Shown here: piece after piece, positions 10,774 through 23,036 of the stretch | How the letters are laid out: every line of letters begins with the position of its first letter | Position numbering within the stretch: the first letter of the stretch is position 1 | NCBI RefSeq assembly: GCF_029227915.1 | Contig: NC_079878.1 | Span: forward strand, 13,020,001-13,084,000 | Source of the DNA: Hydractinia symbiolongicarpus | Taxonomy: Eukaryota; Cnidaria; Hydrozoa; Anthoathecata; Hydractiniidae | Length of the DNA: 64,000 nt | Direction: 5' to 3' | The notes under the pieces: model-generated | What the model was told of the DNA's origin: nothing | The model's input: the letters and a program-made list of their open reading frames with translations, nothing else | Database searches by the model: none | Made by a program: the position numbers and the translations under genes

Positions 10774-13700
10774 ATGAACTTTCGAAGAACCTTAGCTTTA
10801 CTACTTTTATCTACTTTGGTGAGATTATGTTATTTTATTTCATTTAGATACATTTGGCTGTACGTGTTAGCTACCCTTGTGCGCCAGCACGTGTTTTCTT
10901 TTGTAAGAAAAGTGGGACATTGCATAGTGGCGATATGACATTGCCTCCGAAAATTTTCTTTAAATTAGCACTCTGGTCAAACAGTCAGAACAACTGCAAT
11001 TTAGGCTATGATGACTAAATAGGCCAATATAATCTATTCAGGCTATTTATTATCCCTGACTTTCAAGGTATACAAACATTCCAAATGTCCCACTTAGGCT
11101 CCTCCTGATATTAGATGACTTATAGTGCAATGCCACGTTTTAATTTTACATTGAAAACAATTAACATGCACACATTTCATTACTTAGAAAATAAAACTGG
11201 CCACAGCGTTATCAACCTTGAAAAAAATTTATCTATAAATTGGTTACAAATTTTTTATTGTTATTTTTTTAATATTTATAGCAATGGACAAATTTTAAGA
11301 CAGAATTGTGCCAGTAGTTTTAGATTCAGTTTTCATAATGCAAATAATGTTTTGTACGCGCTATATGCGTTTACATATGTTTTCGACAACTGTCATACAG
11401 GTCATTTATGGTTACAACGAATGACTCTAAACTTAACTTTGACTTATTACATAACTGAAAATTATTCACAAAAGAGAAGAAATGTTCTCTAGGCTCAAAC
11501 TCATTATCAGTGTTGTATATTTGACATTGCTTAATAGTATCTAAAAATAGAAACAATTTTTTAGTTTTTTTGGAAGTAGTAATTTTAAATAGCAAGAGGT
11601 GCATGTTATTTTTAGATTGTCTTATACTTGTTGCGTGCACACTTCAGAATCACTATCAATTGATTAAAGTTTTCAGGTTTTATTTTGTCAAAACTTAGAA
11701 TAAAAATTTTAACTTGATTTTTTAGGAGTTATTGCATCTGGATTTCATCAACTCTGAAGCATTACAATTAACACAAGAAATTTATCAAGACACACTTAGT
11801 AAGAATAAAGAATATATGGAATATTTTATGGATATATTTTCAATTTTGCTTTAAATTTTTGTTACTTTTGAAGTTCCATACACAATTCTAATTGTGTATA
11901 GATTTATGTTGTAAGGCTGAATAAATTATACCATGCTGCATTGATCTCTTTATTTTTTATTCAATGAGAAACATTTTTATTGACACAGCTGAATGATTAT
12001 TTAATGTATTTATATAAATTATGTATGTGTATAACAAACAGTGTTTTTTTTTCTTACAACTTTGACTTCATTTGCAAAGTGGTCATATTCTATTTTTTCT
12101 TTAAATTAGATTTTTTTTAAAAAAATTATTCAAAAAAATTTCCAACTAGCAAAAGGCTCAAAATTTTATAATAAAAATCTAAAGATTTTTAAGAAAATGA
12201 TTCAGAAAAGCCAACAAATTGACTTCCACTTTTTGCTCACAACCATTTTATAATTTATGACTTCATGAAATTTACCTGTTCCTTAATTTTTTTTCAAAAT
12301 TCATAGTATATTCCTATCATTATTTTAACCATAGTCAGATATTTCTGTGCTGTGGTAACTTTAATTTTCTTGTTTGTTATTATTATATATATTTTTTTTA
12401 TTTTAGATAAAAATAAACTTGTATTTATTAATTTCTATGCCGATTGGTAAGTTTCTCTTTGTTTTTAGTGGGTGTTTAAACTTCAATAATAAACAAGGGA
12501 TGAAATTAATGAGAAAATAGTCAATTATTTTTGCAAAAAAAATTTGAGGTAAATTTTCTAAATTATTTCTTTGAACTAACTGGTAGTAATTTTTTTTTAC
12601 TTACAATATAAATTTAAAAATGATATTATTAAAGAGACTTATTCCATTTTTGTTTTAGTCAGTAGTTATAACCTTTTTAGATAAATAAACATTGCCAAAA
12701 TTTCTAAAGTAAAATTTCTAAAAAAAATTCAACAAAACTCCTAGCTTCTTTTGATTTCATAGGTCGCAATTCCTTTTTTAACCTTTTGCAACATTGAGAT
12801 ATAATGTGACATCAATAATGAAGCAAACCAAAGCTGTCTATCTAATTCTTTTAACCATTGTTATGTGATTATCCAATAAATTCAAGCTGCCTGTGTATAA
12901 TAGCATTACCTTAATGTACCTACAGCAGACAATGGAAATGTATAATCTATGTATATCTGGGTGTAACAACAGGGATTGAAAATTAATCTCACATATGCAT
13001 TTCCATTTTTCTCATAAGAAATTAATATGTAGCATTTCAACGTTTAACTTCTTCCACCTGTAAAAAACCTTTTAGGAAATTTATCTGTTTTTTTTTTTGA
13101 TGAAATATATTTTTTAAAGTAATTTATTCACTTACAGCTTTGTTTTATTGATTTTGTCATTCTTTGAGAATTCCTTACCCTCTTAAATTTTGACTTTTTT
13201 TAGCACTACAACTGTGTCGAATGTTTTGTGCTAAAAAATGGATTTTAATTTTTTACCTGTGGAACTTTAAAAAATCTAGGACCTTACGTTTTTTTTGTTT
13301 CTATGCCAAAAATTGTTGGTTGGCATACCCTAGTAAATCAATGTGACTGTGTATGAAATAACTCAGTGCCTTTACCATGTAGAACAATAACTTTTTTGTG
13401 AGAAAATTAAAAATTTCACAAACAAACAAACCACAAAATATTCCATTTTACATTTTCACATTAATTTCATCCCACATTGCATAAATTTTTTGAAGTTTCT
13501 GTTAATTCTTTTCAGAATGTTTCTGTAAGAAATAACTTACATGCTTTTTTATAACCAGCATAAAGTTTTGGCTGAAACTCAATGTTGCCTAATTTTATGT
13601 ATCTTACAGGCACAACTGTTGCATACTTTTCGCTTTTTTACTATCTACTTAAGAAAACTAATTATACATGTTTTCCTTTAAGAACAAGGAAAGTCTTGGA

Positions 13701-16700
13701 AACTATTGCTGTTTTAGAATGAATCCCTCTTTATTCTTTTTGTTTTTTTCTGTAAACTCACTTTGTTTCCTAAAGCATTTTTGAGCCTTGTGTTGCTTAT
13801 AAAAAAGCATTAATGCAATTTACTGCCAGTGTGTGAATAATGTGTTGGATGTGTATTGCGTGATTACGTATGTGTAACTGCACATTGCACTTGTGACTTG
13901 TAGGTGTATGTTCAGTGCCCAATTAGCCCCCATATTTCACCAAGCCGCTGACATAATACATGAAGAATATCCAGTGAGTATAAAATTTTCAAAAGTGGAA
14001 TAAAACACAGGCATTGTTTTATAAAGGCTAAAAACTTGCAATAACCAAATAGAAAAAAATTGCATTCTGTCATTGTCTAATGAAAAGATGTCTGTGTTTT
14101 TCCCGCTTATTCCACTTATTTTTTTTCATGATGTAATGCACCCAGCACACTTTACTAACATAGCCACAGCTTCAAGAAGTTAGCTGTGCTTCGATTTTAG
14201 GTGCCATTTTAGTCAAATTCTTAAACCTATCTGGGATGATACTGCAAAAATAATACATGATGAATATTCAGTAAGTGCTGTGTTATTAAAAGAAATAAAA
14301 GATGTTTTATTGAAAATAAAAATAATTCATTTCGATTGATCAAAAATGAATGCATCTGACAGGAATTCATGAGGCAATAACTGGATTTCGTAACCAGTTT
14401 TTTTACAATTATTACTCTGACTGAACTTTTACTTTTTGTGAATTGAGTAACGCTTTTAGAAAGATTATCTTTTGTTCCAAGATACTAGACGAATAGGCAG
14501 TTATCTCATACAACGCAAAATTTTCTTTCTCACAAAATACACAACAGTATATTCAAGTTGTATTGAAGGTTTTATCACTATCTACTTAGGATGTCAAATT
14601 CGCACGAGTTGACTGTGAAAATCAACAGCAAATAGCTCTGGAAAATGCTATAAGCAAATACCCAACATTAAAACTTTTCCGCAATGGCAAAGTACTGCGG
14701 AAAGAATATAGAGGGCAGCGATCTGTTGATGCCTTTAGTTCATTCATAAAGCAACAATTAAAACCAAGTATGGTTGATGTACTGAAACCAGAAGATTTAA
14801 AAATAGATGTAAGTGTTTATCTGTATATTAATTACTACTTCCTGTGTCAAATACATGTACTGCACAGATCTTGTAGACCTTAGAAGTGTTTAGGTCTGCC
14901 TACTTGCTTTACGCATGTCTGCAGTTGTAAATGATTGATGGTAAAACCATGCTGGCTTCACCGTTTTTATTTTTGTAATGTTTCTTTAAGGTTAAGGGGG
15001 TAAAATCAGGGGAGACATTTTCTAATCATACTGCACCAGATTTTAACGCTTTATTAGTTTAATTTTTAAATAGCTTTTTCAGACCCACTATTTGTGTCTA
15101 TGCTGCATCCTGTACAACAAGTTTCTTGAAATTTAACTTCATGCTTATATGTAAGAATTGACCATGCTTAAACAAGAATCTCAGGGGAACACAAGGAAAT
15201 GTACATTTTGAAGAATGCTTAAGCTTCTAATAGATACTTCTGAAAGCCAAATATAAATATCCACCAAGTGTAGGACTAAGTATAATATGTAGAACCTAGA
15301 TATATTAAACAGCGAATCCAATTGCATGCGTGCCATACTGTATTACTGAAACAAGATCCTTGACTTTGATTTTGTTGTAGGAAAATCGAAACACTTTCAT
15401 TGGCTACTTTGAATCGAAAAATTCAGACGGATACCAAACGCTTGGAAAAGTAGGTCTTTGTATGAAGATTATATGAAAGTAACAGTTGGTAAAAATGACG
15501 TTGCTTAAATGTTCATATAATTTTTTAGTTGGCTGATGAATTAAGGGAAACCACAGATTTTTTAGCTGTGCTCGGGTAAGTTGCTTAACATTTACTAATT
15601 TTTCGAAGTGGATTTACATATAAACAATAGTGAAAGACGTGAAAAACGTGTTAAGGTCAGCTAAGGCTTGTTTGTATCAGAAACATTTTCTGTAGTTGTG
15701 GGGAAATTGTTTTCGCATGTTCTGATTTCCACTTTTTTTTCATATGGCATAGGCAGGACAACTTTTCCTGTGTTGAAAATGTGATTAAAAATGGTTTTAG
15801 CAGGCTGGTGTGATCGTTTTTGAAAATAGGAAATGTTAATTTTTCATGTTTAGAAATTCTTTTGAACTTAACGCTTAAGTTTTAAGGCTGAAAATTTGTA
15901 TTGAATCTAAAAAAGTAAAAAATAACTTTGGACAGATTTGTGGAATTTTCTTGGAGAGAATTTTAATAGAAAATATTCAGCGAAATATAAAGTATAAAGT
16001 AGCTCCGTACAAAAGAAGTTGGTGGTGAAAACTTGCGTATGAAATGCTCATCTCTGTTTTTTAGTGATGCTTCTACGAAGGAACGTGCTGTTGGAGAAAA
16101 TATTGTATTTAAACCAAAAAAGGTGTAAAAAATTGAATTATATTTTACCTTAAGAAAATTAGTTTTGGCGGGAATTAAATTTTGCATGTTTTTCGTAAAT
16201 TTCGTGACAATTAGTTCCATTCCTCGAAAATTATTGGAGAACTCGCTATTTGCGAAATTCGTTTTGGATTTTGAAAAATGATTTGCACTAATTTCCTTCA
16301 TCGAATTGACTATAACTGCATAAAATCCGGAATTTTCTACTTCAGCTGTCTTTATTTCATGTCTCCCACATAAAACCTCTTCAAAAACGGTATAAAATGA
16401 AAAACAAAATATCATCAAATTCTATTTTCACGAAATTTGCGAAATTTAATTCTCGCGGATATTAGGACTTGCCAACTTTGCAAAAATTAAATTATTTACT
16501 TTCAAAAAATATCTTGCGAAAATTATTGTTACGAAAATTAATTCCGTTCAACTATTGTAAATGATTTTTTTGTTTTTTTAAATGTTTTTTTTTTTTTAGA
16601 AATCAGGAGAAGTTGAAACAACTTACACTGGCTCTCATCAGAATTTTGAACTTCTAAAGCAGTGGGCAGAAGATAGAGCTAACCCCCTGGTCCGAGAAAT

Positions 16701-18241
16701 TACATTTGAAAATGGAGAGGAGTTGACTGAAGAAGGTCTACCATTTTTAATTTTATTCCACAAACCGGAAGATGTCACAGCTATACAGAGGTATAAAAAT
16801 GGAGTAATGAGAGAACTGATGGAAGAAAGAGGTTTGTGTTTTTTATTTTGAAAATACACTCCTAGACCAACTATATCTTTTTCCAGAGACTATGGTGTTA
16901 CGGAAAATACCTGCATTTTTTTACTATCCATTTCTTATATTTTAGGCCGTATAAACTTTCTAACTGCTGATGGAACCACCTTTGCCCATCCACTTCATCA
17001 TTTAGGAAAGTCGATTGATGTACGTAGAAAAAAACAGTACCGCATTTTCTTGTGTTTAATTAAAAATGGAACGTTTAAGAAAGGTTTATTCAAGAGACAG
17101 AAATAATAAATTATGTTGAACTGCTTTTTTATATGCTATCGAGACTACGTAACTACGTATATAAAAATAGACATATCAAGAGTCGAATACCCAGTCACAG
17201 AGCGTTACAACTAATTTTTTCAAGATTAAAACGCTAGACGAAGATTCATGTTTTCTAACAACCTTTGGGCTATACAACTGACAAAATATTACTTCGCAGA
17301 TATCACATAGAAACACACCTGCTGGGTTTCGCAAGCTGTAGATTTTAAAATTCTTTTATCTGTGTGGTCTTATTCTGAAATTATTTGTTTTAGGGAGACT
17401 TAATGTCAATAATGGGATACTCATTTTCCCTGCTGAAGATGGCAAATATGGTGCGTCTGTTTGGTTTAACCTTCCATATTCACTTTTTAGGATTTACCCT
17501 TGATATGCATCGACAGTTTCCGTCATATGTACCTGTTTAAAAAATTCGATGACGTTGAGTAGGTTCCATTTGTTTGTTACTCGTGTATAGGTTATGGAAT
17601 ACTGTGTGTTTACACTGTTCCGTGAAATCTCAAATTATCATCCTCTTGAAAAGTGAAATCCAGCATATTTTAATTGTGTTCTTTCTGTTTTTGTGAAAGA
17701 AGAATAAACTTGAATTTAGTGTTCCTGGCAAATTAAAACAGTTTGTTGCTGACCTACATTCCGGCAAACTTCATCAAGATTTTCACAACCCACAACCTGA
17801 TGATAACGACCAAGCCCAAGGCCACCATCACGGGCAACCATCACAAGAACAGCAACAACCAGAAACTCCCGAAAAACAGGTAAAGTCGCTTTTCTATATT
17901 CTTGAGAAAATAATGAAACACAATTAAAAACTTGTCTGTATGTCAAAAATAAAATGAAGTAAAATAAAATGAAAAATTAAGTTGAAAACATGACACGCGT
18001 TTTTACGAGTAATATTTTTAAGTCGTGTTTTACTTCTTAGGCCGATACCGATGACGGTAACACTGATAATGCTTCACCCGACCAACAAATTGGAGATGAA
18101 CCCGAAAAGAAATCCGCCTCGGGGTCTGGGTCTGGAAAATCTCCACCAGAGACCGTTTTCAATAAATTAGCGCCATCTGAGAACCGATATACGTTACTTC
18201 ATTGGAGGGATTATTCTGGAAATTACAGAGATGAATTGTAA
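10774..18241 (+). CDS. ERP44: ERP44, thioredoxin-fold chaperone of the early secretory pathway
   Basis: ERp44 retrieves client proteins and oxidases (Ero1, Prx4 in vertebrates) by mixed disulfides through one active-site Cys and returns them to the ER by KDEL receptors. Exons: 10774-10818, 11726-11798, 12407-12446, then either 13904-13973 or 14201-14270, 14590-14808, 15381-15449, 15529-15575, 16065-16122, 16600-16831, 16946-17019, 17491-17558, 17720-17879, 18041-18241. All junctions are GT/AG and phase-consistent, giving about 451 residues. Seen: signal peptide MNFRRTLALLLLSTL; domain a with NFYADW-C-x-F-S; YPTLKLFRNG; the domain b' block LVREITFENGEELTEEGLPF, almost as in vertebrates; SFRHMY; PGKLKQFVADLHSGKLH; C-terminal RDEL retrieval signal. 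The histidines of HPLHH, SFRHMY and DFHN correspond to the zinc-binding histidines described for human ERp44. The tail is about 45 residues longer than in human, rich in Gln, His, Asp, Gly and Ser. An in-frame stop precedes the chosen ATG. Confidence 0.95.
13904..13973 (+). other. ERP44: ERP44 alternative active-site exon, copy A (CMFS)
   Basis: 70-base exon between a TAG acceptor and a GTGAGT donor. Its first base completes the Trp codon begun at 12446, then it encodes CMFSAQLAPIFHQAADIIHE plus EYP, the segment that holds the redox Cys of domain a. The same position is CRFS in human ERp44. It ends on a codon boundary, so it joins directly to 14590. Confidence 0.88.
14201..14270 (+). other. 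ERP44: ERP44 alternative active-site exon, copy B (CHFS)
   Basis: Second 70-base exon, 227 bases after copy A, with a TTTTAG acceptor and GTAAGT donor. It has the same phases and encodes CHFSQILKPIWDDTAKIIHD plus EYS, identical to copy A at 12 of 23 positions, including Cys, Phe and Ser of the active site. Because each copy is entered in phase 2 and left in phase 0, including both would shift the frame; they can only be used one at a time. Confidence 0.88.
17394..17450 (+). other. Possible ERP44 57-base cassette exon
   Basis: Flanked by TTTTAG and GTGCGT, 19 codons, phase 0 on both sides, no stop, inserted exactly between the exons ending at 17019 and starting at 17491. It would add GDLMSIMGYSFSLLKMANM. 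Human ERp44 has no such insert. It aligns weakly with the start of the next exon (D, L, I, S, F shared at matching spacing). Could be chance; no expression evidence. Confidence 0.35.
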
Positions 18242-21200
18242 TGTCTTCGTTTAACTAAATAACCCATTCAAGTTGTTTCGTTTTTCAGTTGACTTAAAAA
18301 CTGAAATATAACGTTTATACATCCTATGAAATTTTTAGTATTTATGTAGCTACTTTTTATCTTCTAAAGAGAGAAGGTTTTTTTAGGAATGCATCGACGA
18401 TTTTTTCACACCTCGTCTCACATAATTGTTAGTATTTAAAATTGTATACTTTGTGGATGTGTTTTTGCAGTTTTACTTCCGATGTTCGTGTAAAGAGTTT
18501 TTGCTGATGACTTTATTTTCCACTTCGTTTAGGCTAAATATAGGCGTACGGTAATTGTTTAATAGTAATTTGAGGAACAGATGTTATTTGTATCTATTGC
18601 TGAGAGGAACAAACTTAGACATCTGTCGTACCTTCTCTTTTGATGAGTCGTAATCGTCTTTCTTGACGTGTCGTAATCGTGTGAAAAAGCTTTTGCAGAA
18701 AAATGTCGAGAATGTCGGCAGTGCATTTTTCAAAACAAAACATTTTAAACTATTTTAAAAGAAGAAGCCCGTTGGCTTGAAGATTTCCGCATCAGCAGAA
18801 ATAATAAGTATTAAAATATGTGTGAGATTATCCTCAGAGAACAAAAACGCAATGCATGTTATCTGCACCAAAGTTTAACAAGTTTTAAAACAAAGAAAAA
18901 ACAAAGTAAGCCCAGCGTAAATATCTTTTGTTTTGAGGACAAAACAAAGTATAAGAACAAAGTCTCAAAATTTAAGAACATGTTAAGATTATTTTAAGGC
19001 TTTGTGAAGCTTGACTACAAGTTTTTTTAAAAAAAATATAAAAAATCCAAGTGCTACAACACTTTGTAGCAATTATCATCAAATTAGGTAATACCATAAA
19101 TTTACAGAATAACTGCCCCCTGCTGAATAAGCACTACTACATAATTAACCTCCCTGCCAATAAACCGCCCCTTTTAATGGGTGAAATTAAATAAGCTCCC
19201 TGTCCCTGTCCTAACGGTACATTAAGAACATCCCAGGAATATTTATAGGCTGCATTTTAAAAACGTTAAAAACATTGCAAGGGCTTTTTACCATATTCAT
19301 GTTCTTATAAAAAAAGAATGTGTGTATATAAATAAAAAAGTAAAATATTTTGCATACAGTATTCTCTAAAAAAATAAAACTTTAATTGATGTCTTTGAAA
19401 TTAATCTAGAAAATTGTGGACATTTTTTGATATATAAAAATTCTTTCATGTAACATTGAACTTCTGAATGTTTCAGTATTTAGGCATTATTCTAACTCTC
19501 TCGCTCAATTTGAAAAGGCCGACAGTGGATGTTTTTATAAGGGCTAATCTAAAAAAGAAAAAACATTCAAAAAATGAGGAACAATAATACAATTGGATAC
19601 TATTCCATACACAACATATTTATCCCTCATTTATCCCTCCATCCAATTTTAAAACCATCAGGAAAGAAAATGTATATACGAGACAGGTAAAGTATGTATA
19701 CATGATTTTATTCACAGTGTTCACAACACACGTAAGAAAGACTAATACAAAAATTATTATTAATTGTGAAAATAATTGATTATACTTCATTAAAAATTTG
19801 TACAACATCGCTGAAACACAATTTCAGTGTAATATCACCAGACAGACGACGAAAAAACCTATTTTCTTCCAAGTTTAAACCTGTTTTAATTTTAATAGGG
19901 TCAGGTTTTTTTATAATAACTTTTACTTTTTATGCTTTTTTAGCGTTGTACACTCATAATTTTGTTCTTATATATAGTTTATGAAGGTGTTCAAACATCA
20001 ACCTTTCTAATTTCATTATTTCTTGTTGGCAAAAAACTCCCAACATGAACTACCCTTTGCCTGCTCTAAGCTGGAAAACTCGGTTTCATGTGGGCAATTT
20101 ATATTTTGTTTGTGATTGTATGCTCCAGTACACAAATTGCAGTTACATTTAAAGAGAAATTTATGAGGAAATGAGAACAAAACTTATATATGTAAATTAA
20201 GTCACATCCAACTGCAATATAAACCATGTCGGCGAATACATGCCAACGTAAATCGAGATTTTTTGTTAACACCTGGGCATTTGCCTCGGCCAATTGCAGT
20301 GTCAACGACGTTGTAAATTATAAATATAATGTGGTCTGGATTTTCAACTTCAACTAACATAAAAACTGTTAAAACATAGTATATATATAAGTGAGTAATG
20401 CGCAAATCTTAGAAATAGTCAATGGCTTATTTCCTGCATTTTTTAGCCTGTCAATTTGTGTTTGGGGTATGGAATGATAAACATCATTGTGTCATAATGA
20501 AACATGTCTAGCTGGCTAGCTACTATATAATGGGGTTAACTGTAGCAGGGAAAAGTGATTTTACAAAATTCAAGTATAATTTTATCCAATCGATGCCTGA
20601 AAAAATATTTTGTAAATGCTTCTGCTGGTTGGTTAGGGAATATACAAAGCAAGTTCAAGTGCCCAAGCTTTCAGATAAAATTCTTAAATTTACAGAAATA
20701 GTTAATAAAACCCTTTTAAAACTAAAGAATAAAGGGGTACCTAATTCCAGTTGGCTGACTATTAACCCCAACTAAAAATTTGCTTTTCTGGCAGCTAGCT
20801 AGCTTTAAGTATTCTAAAGTTAGCTAGCTTGGCAACTAGACAAAAGACATGTGCAGATCAGCTAGAAAACACCAGCTAGCGAATCAAAATACAATAATTC
20901 TTACCTTACATCAAGTATACTATAATATAAACTACTCTGGAGTTCTCACCAGCAAGCCAACCCTAAAAGAAGTTCCCCACAGGCAAAGCCAAAGGACACG
21001 ATGCGTACAATCAGAATTCAAACTGCTTTTGGTCATTGTCCAAAGCTTTGACCAAGGAATGTAGAATACTAGAAAATCGTGAAGATCAGATTATTTATTT
21101 ACAATCTGTACTCTTATTAGTTGTAAACAAAACGAAGCATTTCTATAGGCTTTTCAGGTAATAACAATGACAGGGTCCGCGCAACTATTTTAGCCTAAGG

Positions 21201-22004
21201 CCTAAATATCACAACCTCGTGTATCCATGCTGCGCTGTCTCTCTCTGTATCCCTCAAGGCGATTTTAAAGATTCCGCCTCGCGTAGCGGTCGGCGGAAAT
21301 AAAAAAAAATAGATAGAAAAAATAGAAAAAAACTTTGAATGAAAAAAAATGTCTATTTCTTTCAAAAGTACGGTTGGATTAAAAGTTGTGCTGCAATGGC
21401 CCCTTCCTGTCATTTTATTGGAAACACATGCAGTCCTCCCAGCATTTGTTAGGCTTTTTTCCAGTCCGTCCAGATATAAATAAGTTCTGAGGACGAGAGA
21501 GATGCCAACAATTTCAATAGTTTAACTTTTTTAAGAAGAACTAATCGGCGACTGAACTTCATGGTGTTGTTTGCATAATGGCGCCGTGCTTAGTGGAAAA
21601 ATAAAATGCGTTCTGCGAGACGGAAAATATCCTCTGCGCTGAACGCTCCGCACGGAATAATCCGCCTAGTGGAAAACCGGCTTAAAAGGCAGCATTAAAT
21701 TTGTGTGTTGCATTGTTCCATTAGGCCACTGTTGCGTTTTTGACCGATCGATCGGTTTGAGTCCATTCTCGTCCCCAGTTTTCTTTTTTTTGCCTTTTAG
21801 ATTATAAAAAAAGACGGCAAAGTGGTTTGGAGGAGTCGAAATTAAACGGGACCTCTGCCTGGCAAACAGGGTATGAAGGTGATGGTGTAAAAGACACGTG
21901 ACTGAAACTCTGGGAAGATGGCAGTCTTGATGATGTAATGATTAACGAGAGGAAGCAGTTTTGTATGTTTTGTTTTATACAACCTTAAAAATTTAATCAA
22001 TAAA
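18242..22004. other. Spacer between ERP44 and the kinase gene, repeat-rich
   Basis: About 3.8 kb. No gene recognised. ORFs at 19766-19984, 20530-20775 and 20849-21064 have no family signature. Several GCTAGCTAGC-rich stretches (about 20510-20880) and a GC-richer patch at about 21250-21700 with short motifs such as CTAGTGGAAAACC look like remnants of small transposons. The kinase promoter should lie toward the right end. Confidence 0.5.
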
Positions 22005-23036
22005 ATGGCGTATAAGGAACCTCTCTTAAGTGATTTAAGCGACCGAAACGATAGAGGAACTGAAATTGAGATAAACATTGGGACTGATACAATAATATTG
22101 ACATTAAAAGAGAAACTAGGAGAGGGTGCTTTTGCATCTGTGTACAAAGCTTTTGATAACAGAGGAAAGCCATTTGCTGTAAAAACAATTTCATGCCAGA
22201 ATATGCAGGAATATTATTCTATAGCTGAAGAAATAAACATTCTGTTAAAATTAAGAAATCCAAACATTGTAAGAATGTATGCTTTTGATTATTTTAACAC
22301 AACTGCATTGCTTGTTATGGAGTATTGCAAAAATGGCACATTAAATGACCGTTTACGACAACCTGTTGATAATAAAATGCAGTACACTTGGCTAGCTCAA
22401 TTGGCGTCAGGTCTGTCATATCTGCATGGCCATGACATTGTTCACCGAGATCTAAAAACAGAAAATATTTTAATCTGTGAAAATAATGATATAAAAATAT
22501 CAGATTTTGGTATTTCTCGAGAATTTACATGTGTGAAGAATGGAAATGATATAGAGAGATATCAAAATAATTATTTGTCACAATATTTGCATGCTTTTAT
22601 GGGAACATTTGCTGGTACACCATTTTGGGTTGCTCCAGAAGTTTTTGATTTAAAATATAATGAGAAAGCAGATATTTTTTCTCTTGGTGTAATATTTCAT
22701 TCTATACTAGAACGTCAATCTTGTAGATTTGACGGTCATGAATATTTTGGTGTGTTTGTTGACCATTATGGTAAAATGGTTGGCATAGGCTTAGCCATGT
22801 TCGAAAAAAAGCAATGGATTGATCCAACTTTTAATTGTGCAAAAAACGAAAAACTTCAGAAGCTTGTGAGAAATATGTTGGCATTTAATCCAGAGGAGAG
22901 GCGAACTTTAGAAACAATTGAAATTGAAATGAATGATATTTTTATTGAAACTTTTGGTTCTAACAACCATGAAGAGGAAAAAGAAAATTGGTTATCATGT
23001 AAGTCACTGAAAGAATTTTTTTGTTGTTGTTATTAA
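22005..23036 (+). CDS. Ser/Thr protein kinase, PDIK1L/STK35-like, intronless
   Basis: 343 residues, nearly all kinase domain. Visible elements: Gly-rich loop GEGAFASVYKAF (39-50), ATP-anchoring Lys in FAVKTI (Lys60), helix-C Glu in IAEEINIL (about 75-76), catalytic loop HRDLKTEN (147-154), DFG (167-169), activation segment GTFAGTPFWVAPE (about 200-212) and ADIFSLGVIF. All catalytic residues are present, so it should be active. The HRDLKxEN loop indicates Ser/Thr specificity. The region after APE (KADIFSLGVIFHSILER, then a stretch ending VGIGLAMFEKK) recalls the PDIK1L/STK35 family from memory; NEK- or CAMKK-like kinases are alternatives. A short N-terminus with EPLL and a C-terminal FFCCCY, with three adjacent cysteines at 340-342, could be membrane-targeting or acylation signals (inference). 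One exon only, so a retrocopy origin is possible. Antisense ORFs over its 5' end are shadows. Confidence 0.85.
   Translation: MAYKEPLLSDLSDRNDRGTEIEINIGTDTIILTLKEKLGEGAFASVYKAFDNRGKPFAVKTISCQNMQEYYSIAEEINILLKLRNPNIVRMYAFDYFNTTALLVMEYCKNGTLNDRLRQPVDNKMQYTWLAQLASGLSYLHGHDIVHRDLKTENILICENNDIKISDFGISREFTCVKNGNDIERYQNNYLSQYLHAFMGTFAGTPFWVAPEVFDLKYNEKADIFSLGVIFHSILERQSCRFDGHEYFGVFVDHYGKMVGIGLAMFEKKQWIDPTFNCAKNEKLQKLVRNMLAFNPEERRTLETIEIEMNDIFIETFGSNNHEEEKENWLSCKSLKEFFCCCY

Noticed and set aside
12447-14589. A third copy of the ERP44 active-site exon
   Set aside because: I looked for another Cys-x-Phe-Ser exon with matching phase between 12447 and 14589 and found none.
19766-20775. ORFs 19766-19984 and 20530-20775 as small genes
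   Set aside because: No family motif, no supporting splice partners, AT-driven composition; insufficient evidence.
21842-22194. Two minus-strand ORFs over the kinase 5' end
   Set aside because: Shadows of the kinase coding frame, with no similarity and no splice context.
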